A stretch of DNA of 64,000 bases, from the NCBI GenBank assembly GCA_965224815.1, contig CBDDAF010000003.1, forward strand, positions 1,736,001-1,800,000, given 5' to 3'. This document shows, in pieces, positions 8,242-16,507 of this stretch. A program made the translations under genes and the position numbers. Within the stretch, counting starts at the first letter, position 1. Every line of letters starts with the position of its first letter. Under the pieces are notes generated by a model. The model worked only from the letters and a program-made list of their open reading frames with translations. It was not told the DNA's origin and ran no database searches. This stretch comes from CAYPEL01 sp036479985 (GTDB lineage Bacteria > Pseudomonadota > Gammaproteobacteria > DSM-19610).

Positions 8242-9198
8242 CTATGAAAATTTCGGTAAATCGAGAATAGTATCCGCTTCCTGCACCACAAAATTTTTGA
8301 AATTTTGCGCAACAATTGAAAGTCGTTTACCCGGGCGGTGCATAATATACCAGTGACGCAGTATCGGCAGCTCCTTCACATCAAGAACAACCAGACGCTT
8401 CAATGTTAACTCCATTTCCAGTGTATGCATTGATAACAGGCCCAAACCCAGGCCTGCTTCCACACCTTGCTTAATCGATTCAGAACTACTCATCTCCATT
8501 GTTGATGACAATAAAAGCTGATGTTCGACAAAAAAACGCTCCGTTGCAGAACGCGTACCCGAGCCTTTCTCACGAATTAAAAATGTTTCTTCCTGCAATC
8601 TCTCCAGTGAAATTTTCTGCTTACCCGCTAATGGATGAGACGGCGCCGCTATGACAACCAAAGGATTATCCATAAAACTTTCTGACGCAAGATCCATAGA
8701 GTCTGGCGGCACGCCCATTATCACCAGATCCGTACTGTTATCAGCCATTGCTTCAAGCAAACGTTCTCTATTAGTTACATCCAGGCTCACTTCCACACTG
8801 GAATAACGCCGACAAAACTCAGCTAATAACCGAGGGACAAAATAGTTAGCCGTGCTTGCAACAGAGATTCGCAACCGCCCGCCTTCATGGCCACGCATCT
8901 CTTCAAACACCTGACCAGCCTCCTCCATGAGTTCTAGTACAGCACGCGAATAACGCGTCATTTCACTGCCCGCATCGGTAAGATGGATACGCTTACCCAC
9001 CTGCTCAAACAAAGGCATGCCAGCGGCTTCTTCAAGCTGCTTAACCTGATAAATACATGGAAACCGCAATCCCGGCCAAAGCTCTGTCATAAGTATTTCT
9101 TGAGGCTGGGTTAAATGCAGCTCTTCTGACGCCCGCGTAAAGCTCAGATGCCGGGCAACTGCCTCAAAGATTCTCAACTGGCGAAAGGTAATATTCAT
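8242..9198 (-). CDS. cbbR: CbbR-like LysR regulator with an altered DNA-binding helix
   Basis: A LysR-type regulator whose N-terminus (FRQLRIFEAVARHLSFTRA) and effector domain strongly resemble CbbR, the activator of Calvin-cycle operons. It lies 7 kb from cbbO and 9 kb from cbbL. After LTQP (residue 32), CbbR proteins normally continue AVSMQVKQLEE. Here an 18-residue stretch replaces AVSM before QVKQLEE resumes. In the DNA the codons for AVSM are still present but out of frame, between 35-nt and 7-nt extra pieces that together keep the frame. This should disturb the recognition helix, so the protein may not bind DNA normally. The remainder is intact. Confidence 0.8.
   Translation of the reverse strand: MNITFRQLRIFEAVARHLSFTRASEELHLTQPQEILMTELWPGLRFPCIYQVKQLEEAAGMPLFEQVGKRIHLTDAGSEMTRYSRAVLELMEEAGQVFEEMRGHEGGRLRISVASTANYFVPRLLAEFCRRYSSVEVSLDVTNRERLLEAMADNSTDLVIMGVPPDSMDLASESFMDNPLVVIAAPSHPLAGKQKISLERLQEETFLIREKGSGTRSATERFFVEHQLLLSSTMEMSSSESIKQGVEAGLGLGLLSMHTLEMELTLKRLVVLDVKELPILRHWYIMHRPGKRLSIVAQNFKNFVVQEADTILDLPKFS
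9049..9102 (-). other. Two compensating insertions inside the CbbR recognition helix
   Basis: On the minus strand the codons for Gln-Pro are followed by 35 extra nt (9068-9102), then gcggtttccatg (9056-9067, which reads Ala-Val-Ser-Met), then 7 extra nt (9049-9055), then cag-gtt-aag. Removing both extras restores the canonical LTQPAVSMQVK. The total of 42 nt preserves the reading frame. Confidence 0.75.
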
Positions 9199-9300
9199 AT
9201 AATCTTATTTATGGTTAGACGGCTATTCCAAACTTTTACTTATTATAGAACATGCAATAATAAACAGACAGATGTCTCAGGAAACTGTTAATTTATAGAT

Positions 9301-9796
9301 ATGTTGCAGTTAACTTTAATTCGGCATGCCAAATCGGACTGGGGTGACCCGAATCTGAAAGATATTGACCGCCCCCTGAATACCAGAGGTTTACAAGATG
9401 CTCCTCTAATGAGCGACATTCTCAATGAAAAACTAGCTATATTCGATCAGTTAATCAGTAGCCCGGCCAAGCGAGCGATCACCACTTCAAAAGCTATTAG
9501 CGGAAAAACTGGGGCATCCAGAAAAAGACATTAAGTTAGAACAGCAATTGTATAATGCATCGCTGCATACATTGCTAAAAGTTATTCATCAACTGGACAG
9601 CACAGTAAAACACTGCGTTCTGGTTGCTCACAATCCTGGTTTGTCAATGTTGGCTGATCATCTGGATAGCGGCCAAACAGGTGATCTGCCTACCTGTGCA
9701 GTCGTCTCATTTACATTTGAACTTAATGACTGGCAAGCGATTGGACGCGGAAATGGGAAGCTGGTCTTGTTTGAATATCCCAAGAAATATAACTAA
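9301..9796 (+). pseudogene. sixA: Phosphohistidine phosphatase SixA, frameshifted
   Basis: SixA-type histidine phosphatases remove phosphate from phosphohistidine on signalling proteins. The first frame (9301-9534) encodes the N-terminal half with LIRHAKSDWGD (catalytic His9) and SSPAKRAITT. The second frame continues from about 9509 to 9796 with the C-terminal half, including VLVAHNPGLSMLADHL. The shift is within ggaaaaactgggg: reading four A residues instead of five at 9504-9508 joins the halves into a full-length protein of about 164 residues. This could be a real frameshift or a homopolymer sequencing error. No slippery-site or stimulator structure suggests programmed frameshifting. Confidence 0.85.
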
Positions 9797-9850
9797 CAAA
9801 ATAATTCTATAGAACGATTTTAATCGCGCTCAATCACTGCGCTGTACAAC

Positions 9851-9876
9851 CATCGCGGCTAAAGCCGCTCCTACAG
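9851..9876. repeat. Solitary arm of the palindromic repeat, copy B
   Basis: A single right arm (catcgcggctaaagccgctc plus ctacag) lies 3 nt from the stop of the sulfide:quinone oxidoreductase gene. No partner arm and no family flanks are present, so it is a decayed or partial copy. Confidence 0.8.
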
Positions 9877-9878
9877 TG

Positions 9879-11150
9879 TTATTTCAAACGCTCGATACCT
9901 AACGCCTTGAGCACGTACTTCTCATAAATGGGTTCTGACGAACCACGCTTCATCTTCAGTAAGAAATATTTCTCAAAGGCTATCTTTGCGTAATGCACCC
10001 ACTTGCCTTTCTTGAACCAGTTAACATTACGCGGCGGAAACTGCGGCAGTGCCACAAAGGCTGCACCCGTATCACCCATATCTGCCAGACAGATCGCATT
10101 CCAGGTGCCAACATGGGTTGGATTTTGACCCTTAATTTCCTCGGCAACATTTTGCACAATGGCAGTGACCATTGACTCGATCATATAACCCGTTTTAGGT
10201 GCACCCGTTGGCACCGGCGTAGGTTCAACTGGAGGAATAGCAATACATACACCCGCTGAATAAATATTAGGGTAAGTCGGGTTACGCTGATATTCATCAA
10301 CGACGACAAACCCACGTGGATTACACAATCCTTCAACTGAAGCCACCGCATCAACACCTTTGAAAGCTGGCAACATCATGGAGTAGTTGAATTCAAGTTC
10401 GTGCTGTTTTTTAAGATCGCCGTCTTCATTCAGTTCATCGACGAACATCTTGCCATCTTCAACACGGGTAACCTTGGCATTGCAAATCCAACTGATATGA
10501 CGATTACGTAATTCGGATTCCATCATCCCCTTGGAATCGCCGACACCGCCCAGGCCCAGGTGGCCGATATAAGGTTCTGCGGTCACATAAGTCATGGGAA
10601 CTTTGTCACGAATTTTGCGTTTACGTAAATCAGTATCCAGGATAAAGGCATATTCATAGGCAGGGCCAAAACAACTGGCGAACGGCATTGCTCCGACCAC
10701 AATTGAACCTGGATTTTTTACAAAAGACTGGTAACCATCCCAGGCTTTCAGTGCATGGTCAACGGTACAAACCGAGTAGGTAAAACCACCGTCCGGACCC
10801 GACCCTTCCACTTCATCAAAAGCCAGCTTTGGCCCCGTGGCAATCACCATGTAGTCGTAACTGACCGACTCACCATTGGCAAGGGTTAACTTGTTATTTG
10901 AGGGATCAATATTAGTGACAGTACCCTCAATAAAATCAATCCCTTTCTTCTCAAGACAGGGTTTTATCAGAAAGGTTATGTCTTCACGCTTGCGCCAACC
11001 GACGCCAATCCAGGGATTAGATGGCACAAACTGAAAGGTATCGCTGGCATTAATAACCGTTACCTTGTGCTGTTCTCCCAATGCTTCCTTCATTTCGTAC
11101 GCACAAGGCATTCCACCTGTGCCTGCACCCAGAATCACTACATGTGCCAT
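9879..11150 (-). CDS. sqr: Sulfide:quinone oxidoreductase, type I
   Basis: A membrane-associated flavoprotein that oxidises sulfide to sulfur or polysulfide and passes electrons to quinone. The 423-residue sequence closely follows the Acidithiobacillus-type SQR. It has the FAD motif GAGTGG at 8-13, the FQFVPSNPWIGVGW segment, and the three active-site cysteines at C128 (SVCTVDHA), C160 (ASCFGP) and C354 (NAICLAD). The C-terminal amphipathic tail is retained. There is no signal peptide, as is usual. GGGAGG precedes the ATG. It is probably monocistronic. Confidence 0.95.
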   Translation of the reverse strand: MAHVVILGAGTGGMPCAYEMKEALGEQHKVTVINASDTFQFVPSNPWIGVGWRKREDITFLIKPCLEKKGIDFIEGTVTNIDPSNNKLTLANGESVSYDYMVIATGPKLAFDEVEGSGPDGGFTYSVCTVDHALKAWDGYQSFVKNPGSIVVGAMPFASCFGPAYEYAFILDTDLRKRKIRDKVPMTYVTAEPYIGHLGLGGVGDSKGMMESELRNRHISWICNAKVTRVEDGKMFVDELNEDGDLKKQHELEFNYSMMLPAFKGVDAVASVEGLCNPRGFVVVDEYQRNPTYPNIYSAGVCIAIPPVEPTPVPTGAPKTGYMIESMVTAIVQNVAEEIKGQNPTHVGTWNAICLADMGDTGAAFVALPQFPPRNVNWFKKGKWVHYAKIAFEKYFLLKMKRGSSEPIYEKYVLKALGIERLK

Positions 11151-11233
11151 GTTCTGCCTCCCTTAGCGTTGGTACCTCTATAAAAAGTCTACCAGAACTT
11201 GCTGCAAGATAAATGAACAATTAATCCTTTTTA

Positions 11234-11842
11234 TCAAACGGGGTCAATTCCCTGTCTATTGTGAAACTCCAACTTGTTCCCAAATTTGCCATATCGAAAC
11301 CGGGTAACACCGGCATTATCAATACGCGCCCGATACCAGCCAACCGGCTCAGACTGCATGACATAGCCCAGCGCAGCACGAATCACACCGGCGTGCGCAA
11401 TAATTAATACATGCCGCCCTGGATATTTTTTGAGAATCGATTCATAACCATCGGCCACACGTTTTCCAAAATCCTCCAGCGGTTCACAGCCTTTAGGCCG
11501 GTTATGAACAGGATCATGGTAAAAAGCCGCATATTCATCGGCATTACGTTCAATAATTTCCTGCGGACTAAGCCCTTCCCAACTACCCATACCTACTTCG
11601 CGAAAAATTGGATCGACATGTAATGAACGCTTGAGTTTTTCAGCCAGGGCACCGGCAAACGCACTGCAACGCTGCATGGGTGACGTCACTATGGCATCCC
11701 AACCTGTATAGTCACCGACCGATTGCCACATTTGCTGCCAGCCTTTTTCGCTCAAAGGGTCATCGATGGTATCGCCCCGGTAGCGCCGCCCGCCTTCTGT
11801 TTCACCATGACGCAGAAAATCTATGACGGTTTCTTTGGTCAT
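11234..11842 (-). CDS. Histidine phosphatase (phosphoglycerate-mutase-like) in the cbb gene block
   Basis: A 202-residue enzyme with the phosphoglycerate-mutase-like signature RHGE at 11-14, TSPMQRC at about 54-60, and a second catalytic His in LIIAHAGVIRAAL. The substrate is unknown. Its ATG overlaps the stop of the upstream orf137 by 4 nt, so the two are translated together. Both follow cbbO on the same strand. Family relatives include CobC/GpmB enzymes and the plant phosphatase that removes the RuBisCO inhibitor CA1P. A RuBisCO metabolite-repair role is attractive but inferred. Confidence 0.85.
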   Translation of the reverse strand: MTKETVIDFLRHGETEGGRRYRGDTIDDPLSEKGWQQMWQSVGDYTGWDAIVTSPMQRCSAFAGALAEKLKRSLHVDPIFREVGMGSWEGLSPQEIIERNADEYAAFYHDPVHNRPKGCEPLEDFGKRVADGYESILKKYPGRHVLIIAHAGVIRAALGYVMQSEPVGWYRARIDNAGVTRFRYGKFGNKLEFHNRQGIDPV

Positions 11843-12252
11843 TTTTTATGATCCCGGTCGAAGGGTGTTACCGTGGAATCAAGCTGCGGGCATGACTCCC
11901 GGCTTTCGAGTATTTCCAATGCCGTAAAAAACTCACTCGAAAGCCGCTGCATGGTTTGATTAGCTTTGGCCTCATAAATTACACATTCATAATTCACTGA
12001 ATCACGCAAATTTTCACGCTCTTGTGGCCGAAAAGACTGCCAGGAAAATTCTATAGTGCGAGGAACCAGACCATCGACAAATACGATTTCTTCGTTATCA
12101 ACGATTGCAAGATATTGCATAGAACGGATGGGGACAAACAGATGATCACCCTTTACTCGGGAAAAAATCAAATGAATTTTATTATAGAGCATAGCCGACA
12201 TGGCACGTTGTTGCCGACTCAATTCATCGCCGCGAACGAAACTTAAATCCAT
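11839..12252 (-). CDS. Hypothetical protein orf137, coupled to a histidine phosphatase
   Basis: An unrecognised 137-residue soluble protein with a beta-rich central part (about 25-80, including FVPIRSMQYLAIVDNEEIVFVDG) and a charged tail ending DRDHKK. It lies downstream of cbbO on the same strand, but a palindromic repeat (copy C) stands between them, so shared transcription is uncertain. The overlap with the phosphatase suggests a joint function. Confidence 0.7.
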   Translation of the reverse strand: MDLSFVRGDELSRQQRAMSAMLYNKIHLIFSRVKGDHLFVPIRSMQYLAIVDNEEIVFVDGLVPRTIEFSWQSFRPQERENLRDSVNYECVIYEAKANQTMQRLSSEFFTALEILESRESCPQLDSTVTPFDRDHKK

Positions 12253-12274
12253 TGCCTAAGCATACAGTAAAATC

Positions 12275-12401
12275 TAAGGAACCTCTGATGTGTCGTGCAT
12301 CTTGTCATTGCGAACGGCACTAATTCTGTAGGAGCAGCTGCCCCCTATCGCGGCTAAAGCCGCTCCTACATGCCTTCATGGATTAATCAGAGGCTCCCTA
12401 A
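12275..12401 (-). repeat. Palindromic repeat element, copy C, with terminal inverted repeats
   Basis: A reversed copy. The outer ends are inverted repeats: 15 nt at 12275-12289 pairs with about 12386-12400, matching at 13 of 15 positions. The inner palindrome keeps its right arm (12347-12370), but its left arm is decayed (ggagcagctgcc). This copy shows the terminal inverted repeats most clearly and suggests a MITE-like origin. Confidence 0.8.
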
Positions 12402-12442
12402 ATATATTTAGCGGGAATTAATGAGAACACTTACTGTAAAGA

Positions 12443-14782
12443 TCAACCAGTGAGACTGGCAAACAAGGTAGGTAATTGTTCTGGCAAGCGGTTTACGTTA
12501 TCAATAATAGTATAGTTATTTTCACCAAAAATGCGTTTTACATAAGTATCCGCATTTGGATCCAACGTCAAGCAGTAAGTTAAAACACCGGTTCCATACA
12601 ATTCCTCAACGGCTTTTTTTGTATCATGGCGAAGGTGCTGCGGATCACGTTCATCGACATCAGCAGGCTCTCCGTCCGTTACCAGCAGAATCAATTTACG
12701 CCGTTCCGGTTGTTTCATCAGATGGTGGCCGGCATGCCGCAGCGCAGCACCCATACGGGTGGACAATCCGCCCTTCATACCGGCGAGGCGGGATTTAGCG
12801 TCGTCATCATAGTGCTGAGTAAAATCTTTAAAGCGATAATATTGCACGTCGTGACGACCATCTGAAGCAAAGCCATGTAATGCAAAGGGATCACCAATGC
12901 CATCGATGGCAGTGGCTACCAGTGTTGCAGCTTCACGCGTCAGTTGTAAAACAGTTTTATCCGAACCGTCCATGGCTTCATTGGTGGATTCAGACAAATC
13001 CATCAGCACAACAACAGCGAGGTCGCGCGTCTTTAATACGTTACGCATGGTAATACGCGGGCTCGGTTGTTCACCCATGCGGATGGCCACCATGGCATCA
13101 ACGGCCGCATTCAGATCTATCTCATCGCCGTCTTCCATATTGCGTATACGCTGCACACCTGCCGGGGTTAATAGATCAATAATCTGTTTAATCCGGTGTG
13201 CAATCGGCTTGTATTCAGTCAGGATATCATTGATATCATCCGGATCGCCTTTGGGTTGACGGCGTTCGTAAACGGTTACCCAATCAGGCCGCGCCAGCTG
13301 AATCTGATAATCCCATTCAGGATAATGAAAAGGGTCAGAGACCTGTTCCTTGCCCCACATTTCGTTAAAGCTTTTGGTGTTTTCAAGATCATCCTCGTAA
13401 GGGTACATCTCGGTTTCACAAATCCAGATTTCCTGCGCATCGTCACCGGCGAGTTCACAATCGACCTCATTGGCCATCTCAATGACACTCACCCGCTTGC
13501 GCACCTGGCGCTGACTGGCGGGCACGTATTCGTTATCCACATCCCAGGTCAGTTCTGCAAACTCCCAGACAAACCGGTTATCATCCCGGTACGGAATACG
13601 GATGCGCTCCAGGATACGCAGACTGGGCACTTCTTTACGGGCAGAAAAAAGATTAAACAGTTCAAGTCCCATGTGCCAGGAAAACTGCGTGTCATCCTGA
13701 CGTTCTTCAATTTGTGCGTGGAAACGTTCGGCAAACGCATCCAGCTCCGCATCATCACTGCGCACCTCAGCATCCAGCAACATTAAAGCCATGCGTTCCA
13801 GCAGTAACATGCCAGGGTGTTCGGGGACCTCATCATAGTCAATTGAAAGCAACGAACGCCAAAGTCTTTTCAGCCCCGGAAAGGACTGGATAGCTTTGTA
13901 TTCAATCCGTGCATCCTCAAGGATACCGATAAAACTCATTTGCGCCGGAGAGAGTTCTTCGGCTGAAATGGCCGCCTGCATATAGCTCATGTGTGCCGCC
14001 ATATGCGCAGCAGTTGCACGATAAACTTCAAGACCGGGGATATCATTAATATCGTCGACCGCATCCGGCATGTGCAGAACATTGGTTTCTATATAGGGAC
14101 GAAAATCAGCAAAATCCGCGCCGGTTGGGCGCAGGAAAAAGTCACGTCCCCACAAAGCGCGCAGGTAGAAATTTAGTTTACGCTGCGTCTTTACAAATAA
14201 AACACCCCGCCGCTCTTTTTGCAGCATAGCGAGACTGTCTTTGGATTCAAGATTAAAGTAGGCGGTCAGATTATCGTAATCACGCCGATAAGCCTGGGCA
14301 CCAAAATTACACCAGCGGCGTAATCCGCTTAAGGTCAGCTTGGATAACAAGTCATCAATATGATTGAGCATCGGCCGGACACCGCGCGAGGCGGTAGACG
14401 CCAGTTGATGAATCAGGGTCAGGTAACCACGGAATAACTCGGCATCACCCAGGCGGCGTGCGGCCGAAGGCATACTGTTGAAGAACAACTCAATGACTTC
14501 GCCCGAGGTCATGGAGGAAAGCTTCATGGCGCCGGTCAGACAATCACCAATCACGTGTTCGCCACATTCCTTTGCAACCAGCGGAATCTCTTGCAGATAG
14601 GTCGTCACCACCCCACTGCCACGACCTAGATTGGACAGCGCTTTTGCACCATCAAGATATTCTTCGAGACCCGCCGGTGACATCACCCGTGAGGCTTCCT
14701 GGAACGCAGCTTCCAGCACGTCCCGAATCTCGGGCGCAACGTCCTTCAGAGCTTCATCGTAATCTTCTAATTTAATCGACAT
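12443..14782 (-). CDS. cbbO: RuBisCO activase adaptor CbbO (VWA domain)
   Basis: CbbO works with the AAA+ ATPase CbbQ to remove inhibitory sugar phosphates from RuBisCO. Its VWA domain contacts the RuBisCO large subunit. The 779-residue protein has the long helical N-terminal region of the family and a C-terminal VWA domain with an intact MIDAS motif, D595-x-S597-x-S599, within VVVLMDLSESTNEAMDGSD. It starts 35 nt after the cbbQ stop. Related NorD proteins serve nitric oxide reductase, but the RuBisCO context makes CbbO clear. Confidence 0.94.
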   Translation of the reverse strand: MSIKLEDYDEALKDVAPEIRDVLEAAFQEASRVMSPAGLEEYLDGAKALSNLGRGSGVVTTYLQEIPLVAKECGEHVIGDCLTGAMKLSSMTSGEVIELFFNSMPSAARRLGDAELFRGYLTLIHQLASTASRGVRPMLNHIDDLLSKLTLSGLRRWCNFGAQAYRRDYDNLTAYFNLESKDSLAMLQKERRGVLFVKTQRKLNFYLRALWGRDFFLRPTGADFADFRPYIETNVLHMPDAVDDINDIPGLEVYRATAAHMAAHMSYMQAAISAEELSPAQMSFIGILEDARIEYKAIQSFPGLKRLWRSLLSIDYDEVPEHPGMLLLERMALMLLDAEVRSDDAELDAFAERFHAQIEERQDDTQFSWHMGLELFNLFSARKEVPSLRILERIRIPYRDDNRFVWEFAELTWDVDNEYVPASQRQVRKRVSVIEMANEVDCELAGDDAQEIWICETEMYPYEDDLENTKSFNEMWGKEQVSDPFHYPEWDYQIQLARPDWVTVYERRQPKGDPDDINDILTEYKPIAHRIKQIIDLLTPAGVQRIRNMEDGDEIDLNAAVDAMVAIRMGEQPSPRITMRNVLKTRDLAVVVLMDLSESTNEAMDGSDKTVLQLTREAATLVATAIDGIGDPFALHGFASDGRHDVQYYRFKDFTQHYDDDAKSRLAGMKGGLSTRMGAALRHAGHHLMKQPERRKLILLVTDGEPADVDERDPQHLRHDTKKAVEELYGTGVLTYCLTLDPNADTYVKRIFGENNYTIIDNVNRLPEQLPTLFASLTG

Positions 14783-14817
14783 GTCAGCAGCAGCCTGACA
14801 ATCGCCAGGCTAAGCAA

Positions 14818-15630
14818 TCAACCAAAAAATGTCTGTACGGCAGCATTCAGCGTGTCACGCATATCAGGGTCATCCGTCAACGGCGTCACCATGGTCATGC
14901 TGCAGGCGGCTTCTGCGGCCACGCCTTTGGCAATCAATTGTCCTGCGTAGACCAGTAGCCGGGTTGAAATACCTTCGTCCAGCCCGTGACCTTTCAGGTT
15001 GCGCGCACGGTGTGCGATTTGCACCAGCTTCTTTGCTGTTTCTTTATCCACACCCGATTCTTTGGTGACAATCTGAGTTTCCAGATCCTCCTCTGGATAA
15101 TCAAAATCCAGACCGCCAAAACGCTGCTTGGTGGATTGCTTAAGATCTTTCATCAAACTCTGATAGCCAGGGTTATAAGAAATCACCAACTGAAAATCTT
15201 CGTGCGCATTGATCAGCTCACCTTTCTTATCTAGTGGCAAGCTGCGGCGGTGGTCAGTCAACGGATGAATCACTACGGTGGTATCCTGGCGTGCTTCAAC
15301 CACTTCATCCAGATAACAGATCGCGCCGATACGGGCAGCGGTGGTCAACGGCCCGTCCTGCCATTTGGTGCCGTCTTTATCGAGCAGGAAACGCCCGACC
15401 AGATCTGATGCCGTCATATCTTCGTTACAGGCAACGGTTATCAAGGGCTTGCCCAGCTTCCAGGCCATGTGCTCAATAAAGCGCGATTTACCACAGCCTG
15501 TCGGACCCTTGATCATAATGGGCATACGTACTTCATAGGCCGAGGTGTAAAGATCCAGTTCGTTACCCACGGCTTCGTAGTAAGGTTCACTCTTGATCTT
15601 GTACTGTTCTATATCTACTGACTCAGACAT
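14818..15630 (-). CDS. cbbQ: RuBisCO activase ATPase CbbQ (MoxR-type AAA+)
   Basis: A hexameric AAA+ motor that with CbbO reactivates inhibited RuBisCO. The 270-residue sequence has Walker A GPTGCGKS at 42-49, a Walker B region ICYLDEVVEA, and sensor and arginine-finger segments near STKQRF. The length is typical of CbbQ/NorQ. It stands between orf103 and cbbO in the cbb operon. The pairing with a non-carboxysomal form I RuBisCO fits the IAq class. Confidence 0.95.
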   Translation of the reverse strand: MSESVDIEQYKIKSEPYYEAVGNELDLYTSAYEVRMPIMIKGPTGCGKSRFIEHMAWKLGKPLITVACNEDMTASDLVGRFLLDKDGTKWQDGPLTTAARIGAICYLDEVVEARQDTTVVIHPLTDHRRSLPLDKKGELINAHEDFQLVISYNPGYQSLMKDLKQSTKQRFGGLDFDYPEEDLETQIVTKESGVDKETAKKLVQIAHRARNLKGHGLDEGISTRLLVYAGQLIAKGVAAEAACSMTMVTPLTDDPDMRDTLNAAVQTFFG

Positions 15631-15653
15631 AACCTACCTTTAATTTGTCGTTG

Positions 15654-15965
15654 TTACCTATCGTCATTCGTTTCCAGTTCGCCAGACCAGCCAGCTGCCT
15701 TTGCATTTGCAATGGCGACATCGTGAATACGTTGGTGACGCTCCCGCAAAGCAGGTGGCAAATGGCTTACCAGACAGCCGTACTTATCCCACTCAGTATT
15801 CACTCGGTCGAGCAAAGCATCAATCTGACCCTGATTCCAGCCCTCACAGGTTTGTGATTCCGGTATCAGTTCAAACACCCAGGCATCGCGAATGATTTTA
15901 CCAATGGTGGTCATCGCACCCTGGACGTCATTTTCAATGCCTACGTATGTATTCGGTCTTGGCAT
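15654..15965 (-). CDS. Hypothetical protein orf103 between cbbS and cbbQ
   Basis: An unrecognised, largely helical 103-residue protein with two cysteines (about 40 and 64) and several tryptophans (WVFEL, GWNQGQ, EWDKYGC, GWSGE). It lies 23 nt upstream of cbbQ and just after the cbbS terminator, so it probably heads the cbbQO segment. Its position suggests a role in RuBisCO assembly or activation, but nothing in the sequence shows the mechanism. It is not a recognisable Raf1, RbcX or acRAF protein. Confidence 0.72.
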   Translation of the reverse strand: MPRPNTYVGIENDVQGAMTTIGKIIRDAWVFELIPESQTCEGWNQGQIDALLDRVNTEWDKYGCLVSHLPPALRERHQRIHDVAIANAKAAGWSGELETNDDR

Positions 15966-15990
15966 CTTTAAACGCTACTCATCAGTAATT

Positions 15991-16029
15991 AAAAAAGCCC
16001 CTGTCCGAATACTCACCGGCAGGGGCTTT
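15991..16029 (-). terminator. Terminator or attenuator between cbbS and orf103
   Basis: Inverted repeat aaagcccctg(t)ccg...cggcaggggcttt (15994-16007 and 16017-16029), followed on the minus strand by six T residues (15991-15996). It stands 22 nt after the cbbS stop and should limit read-through into orf103-cbbQ-cbbO, giving more RuBisCO than activase. Confidence 0.8.
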
Positions 16030-16051
16030 CCATGCTATTTAAGCTCGCGCC

Positions 16052-16411
16052 TTAAACAGAAGTTCCACGGTAGAGCACCATGGCAGCCCCTGCAGACTGG
16101 GCAAAGTTATCAAAGCCCAACAGACGAACATGGTTTTTCGGATGCGCCTTATGGCAGGCGTCAACCTCAGCCAGGATAGTGTCAATGTTGGTTTCGCCAA
16201 ACAAGGGCAATTTCCACATATACCAGTAGTTGCTGATCGCATTTTCAGGTTCAGTATGTTCGATGCCAGGGTTCCAGCCTTTATCAACAATGTACTGGAT
16301 CTGCGCACGGATTGACTCCTTGCTTAAAGGAGGCAGGTAGGAAAAAGTTTCATACTTACGGCTTTGGGCCGCATCACTCAGGCTTGAGTTGTAATCTTGT
16401 ACATCACTCAT
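16052..16411 (-). CDS. cbbS: RuBisCO small subunit, form I
   Basis: The small subunit of the L8S8 enzyme. The 119-residue length is normal for form IA. Family features include YETFSYLPPLS, the IQYIVDKGWNPGIEH stretch, YWYMWKLPLFGE, and the C-terminal RLLGFDNFAQS. GGAG lies 9 nt upstream of the start. It follows cbbL by 96 nt, a gap holding a stable hairpin. Confidence 0.97.
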   Translation of the reverse strand: MSDVQDYNSSLSDAAQSRKYETFSYLPPLSKESIRAQIQYIVDKGWNPGIEHTEPENAISNYWYMWKLPLFGETNIDTILAEVDACHKAHPKNHVRLLGFDNFAQSAGAAMVLYRGTSV

Positions 16412-16448
16412 TTAATTATTCTCCAAAAAATATCTGAATTTGATGGTT

Positions 16449-16483
16449 CAGACGAAGCCGCTATAAATCCAGGGCTTCGTCTG
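16449..16483 (-). other. Hairpin between cbbL and cbbS
   Basis: An 11-bp perfect stem (16449-16459 with 16473-16483) with a 13-nt loop and partial extension outward. No T-tract follows on the minus strand, so it looks like an mRNA processing or stabilising hairpin rather than a terminator. Confidence 0.6.
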
Positions 16484-16507
16484 ACCGGATATCAAGCAAT
16501 GGCGCGC

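Noticed and set aside
9301..9796. Programmed frameshifting in sixA
   Set aside because: There is no convincing slippery heptamer with a downstream structure. A simple one-base difference in an A-run is enough.
9879..11150. Flavocytochrome c sulfide dehydrogenase (FccB) instead of SQR
   Set aside because: There is no Tat or Sec signal and no FccA cytochrome partner. The three SQR cysteines and the C-terminal tail match type I SQR.
13196..13786. A 196-residue plus-strand open frame inside cbbO
   Set aside because: It is fully antisense to a well-supported gene, with no family features.
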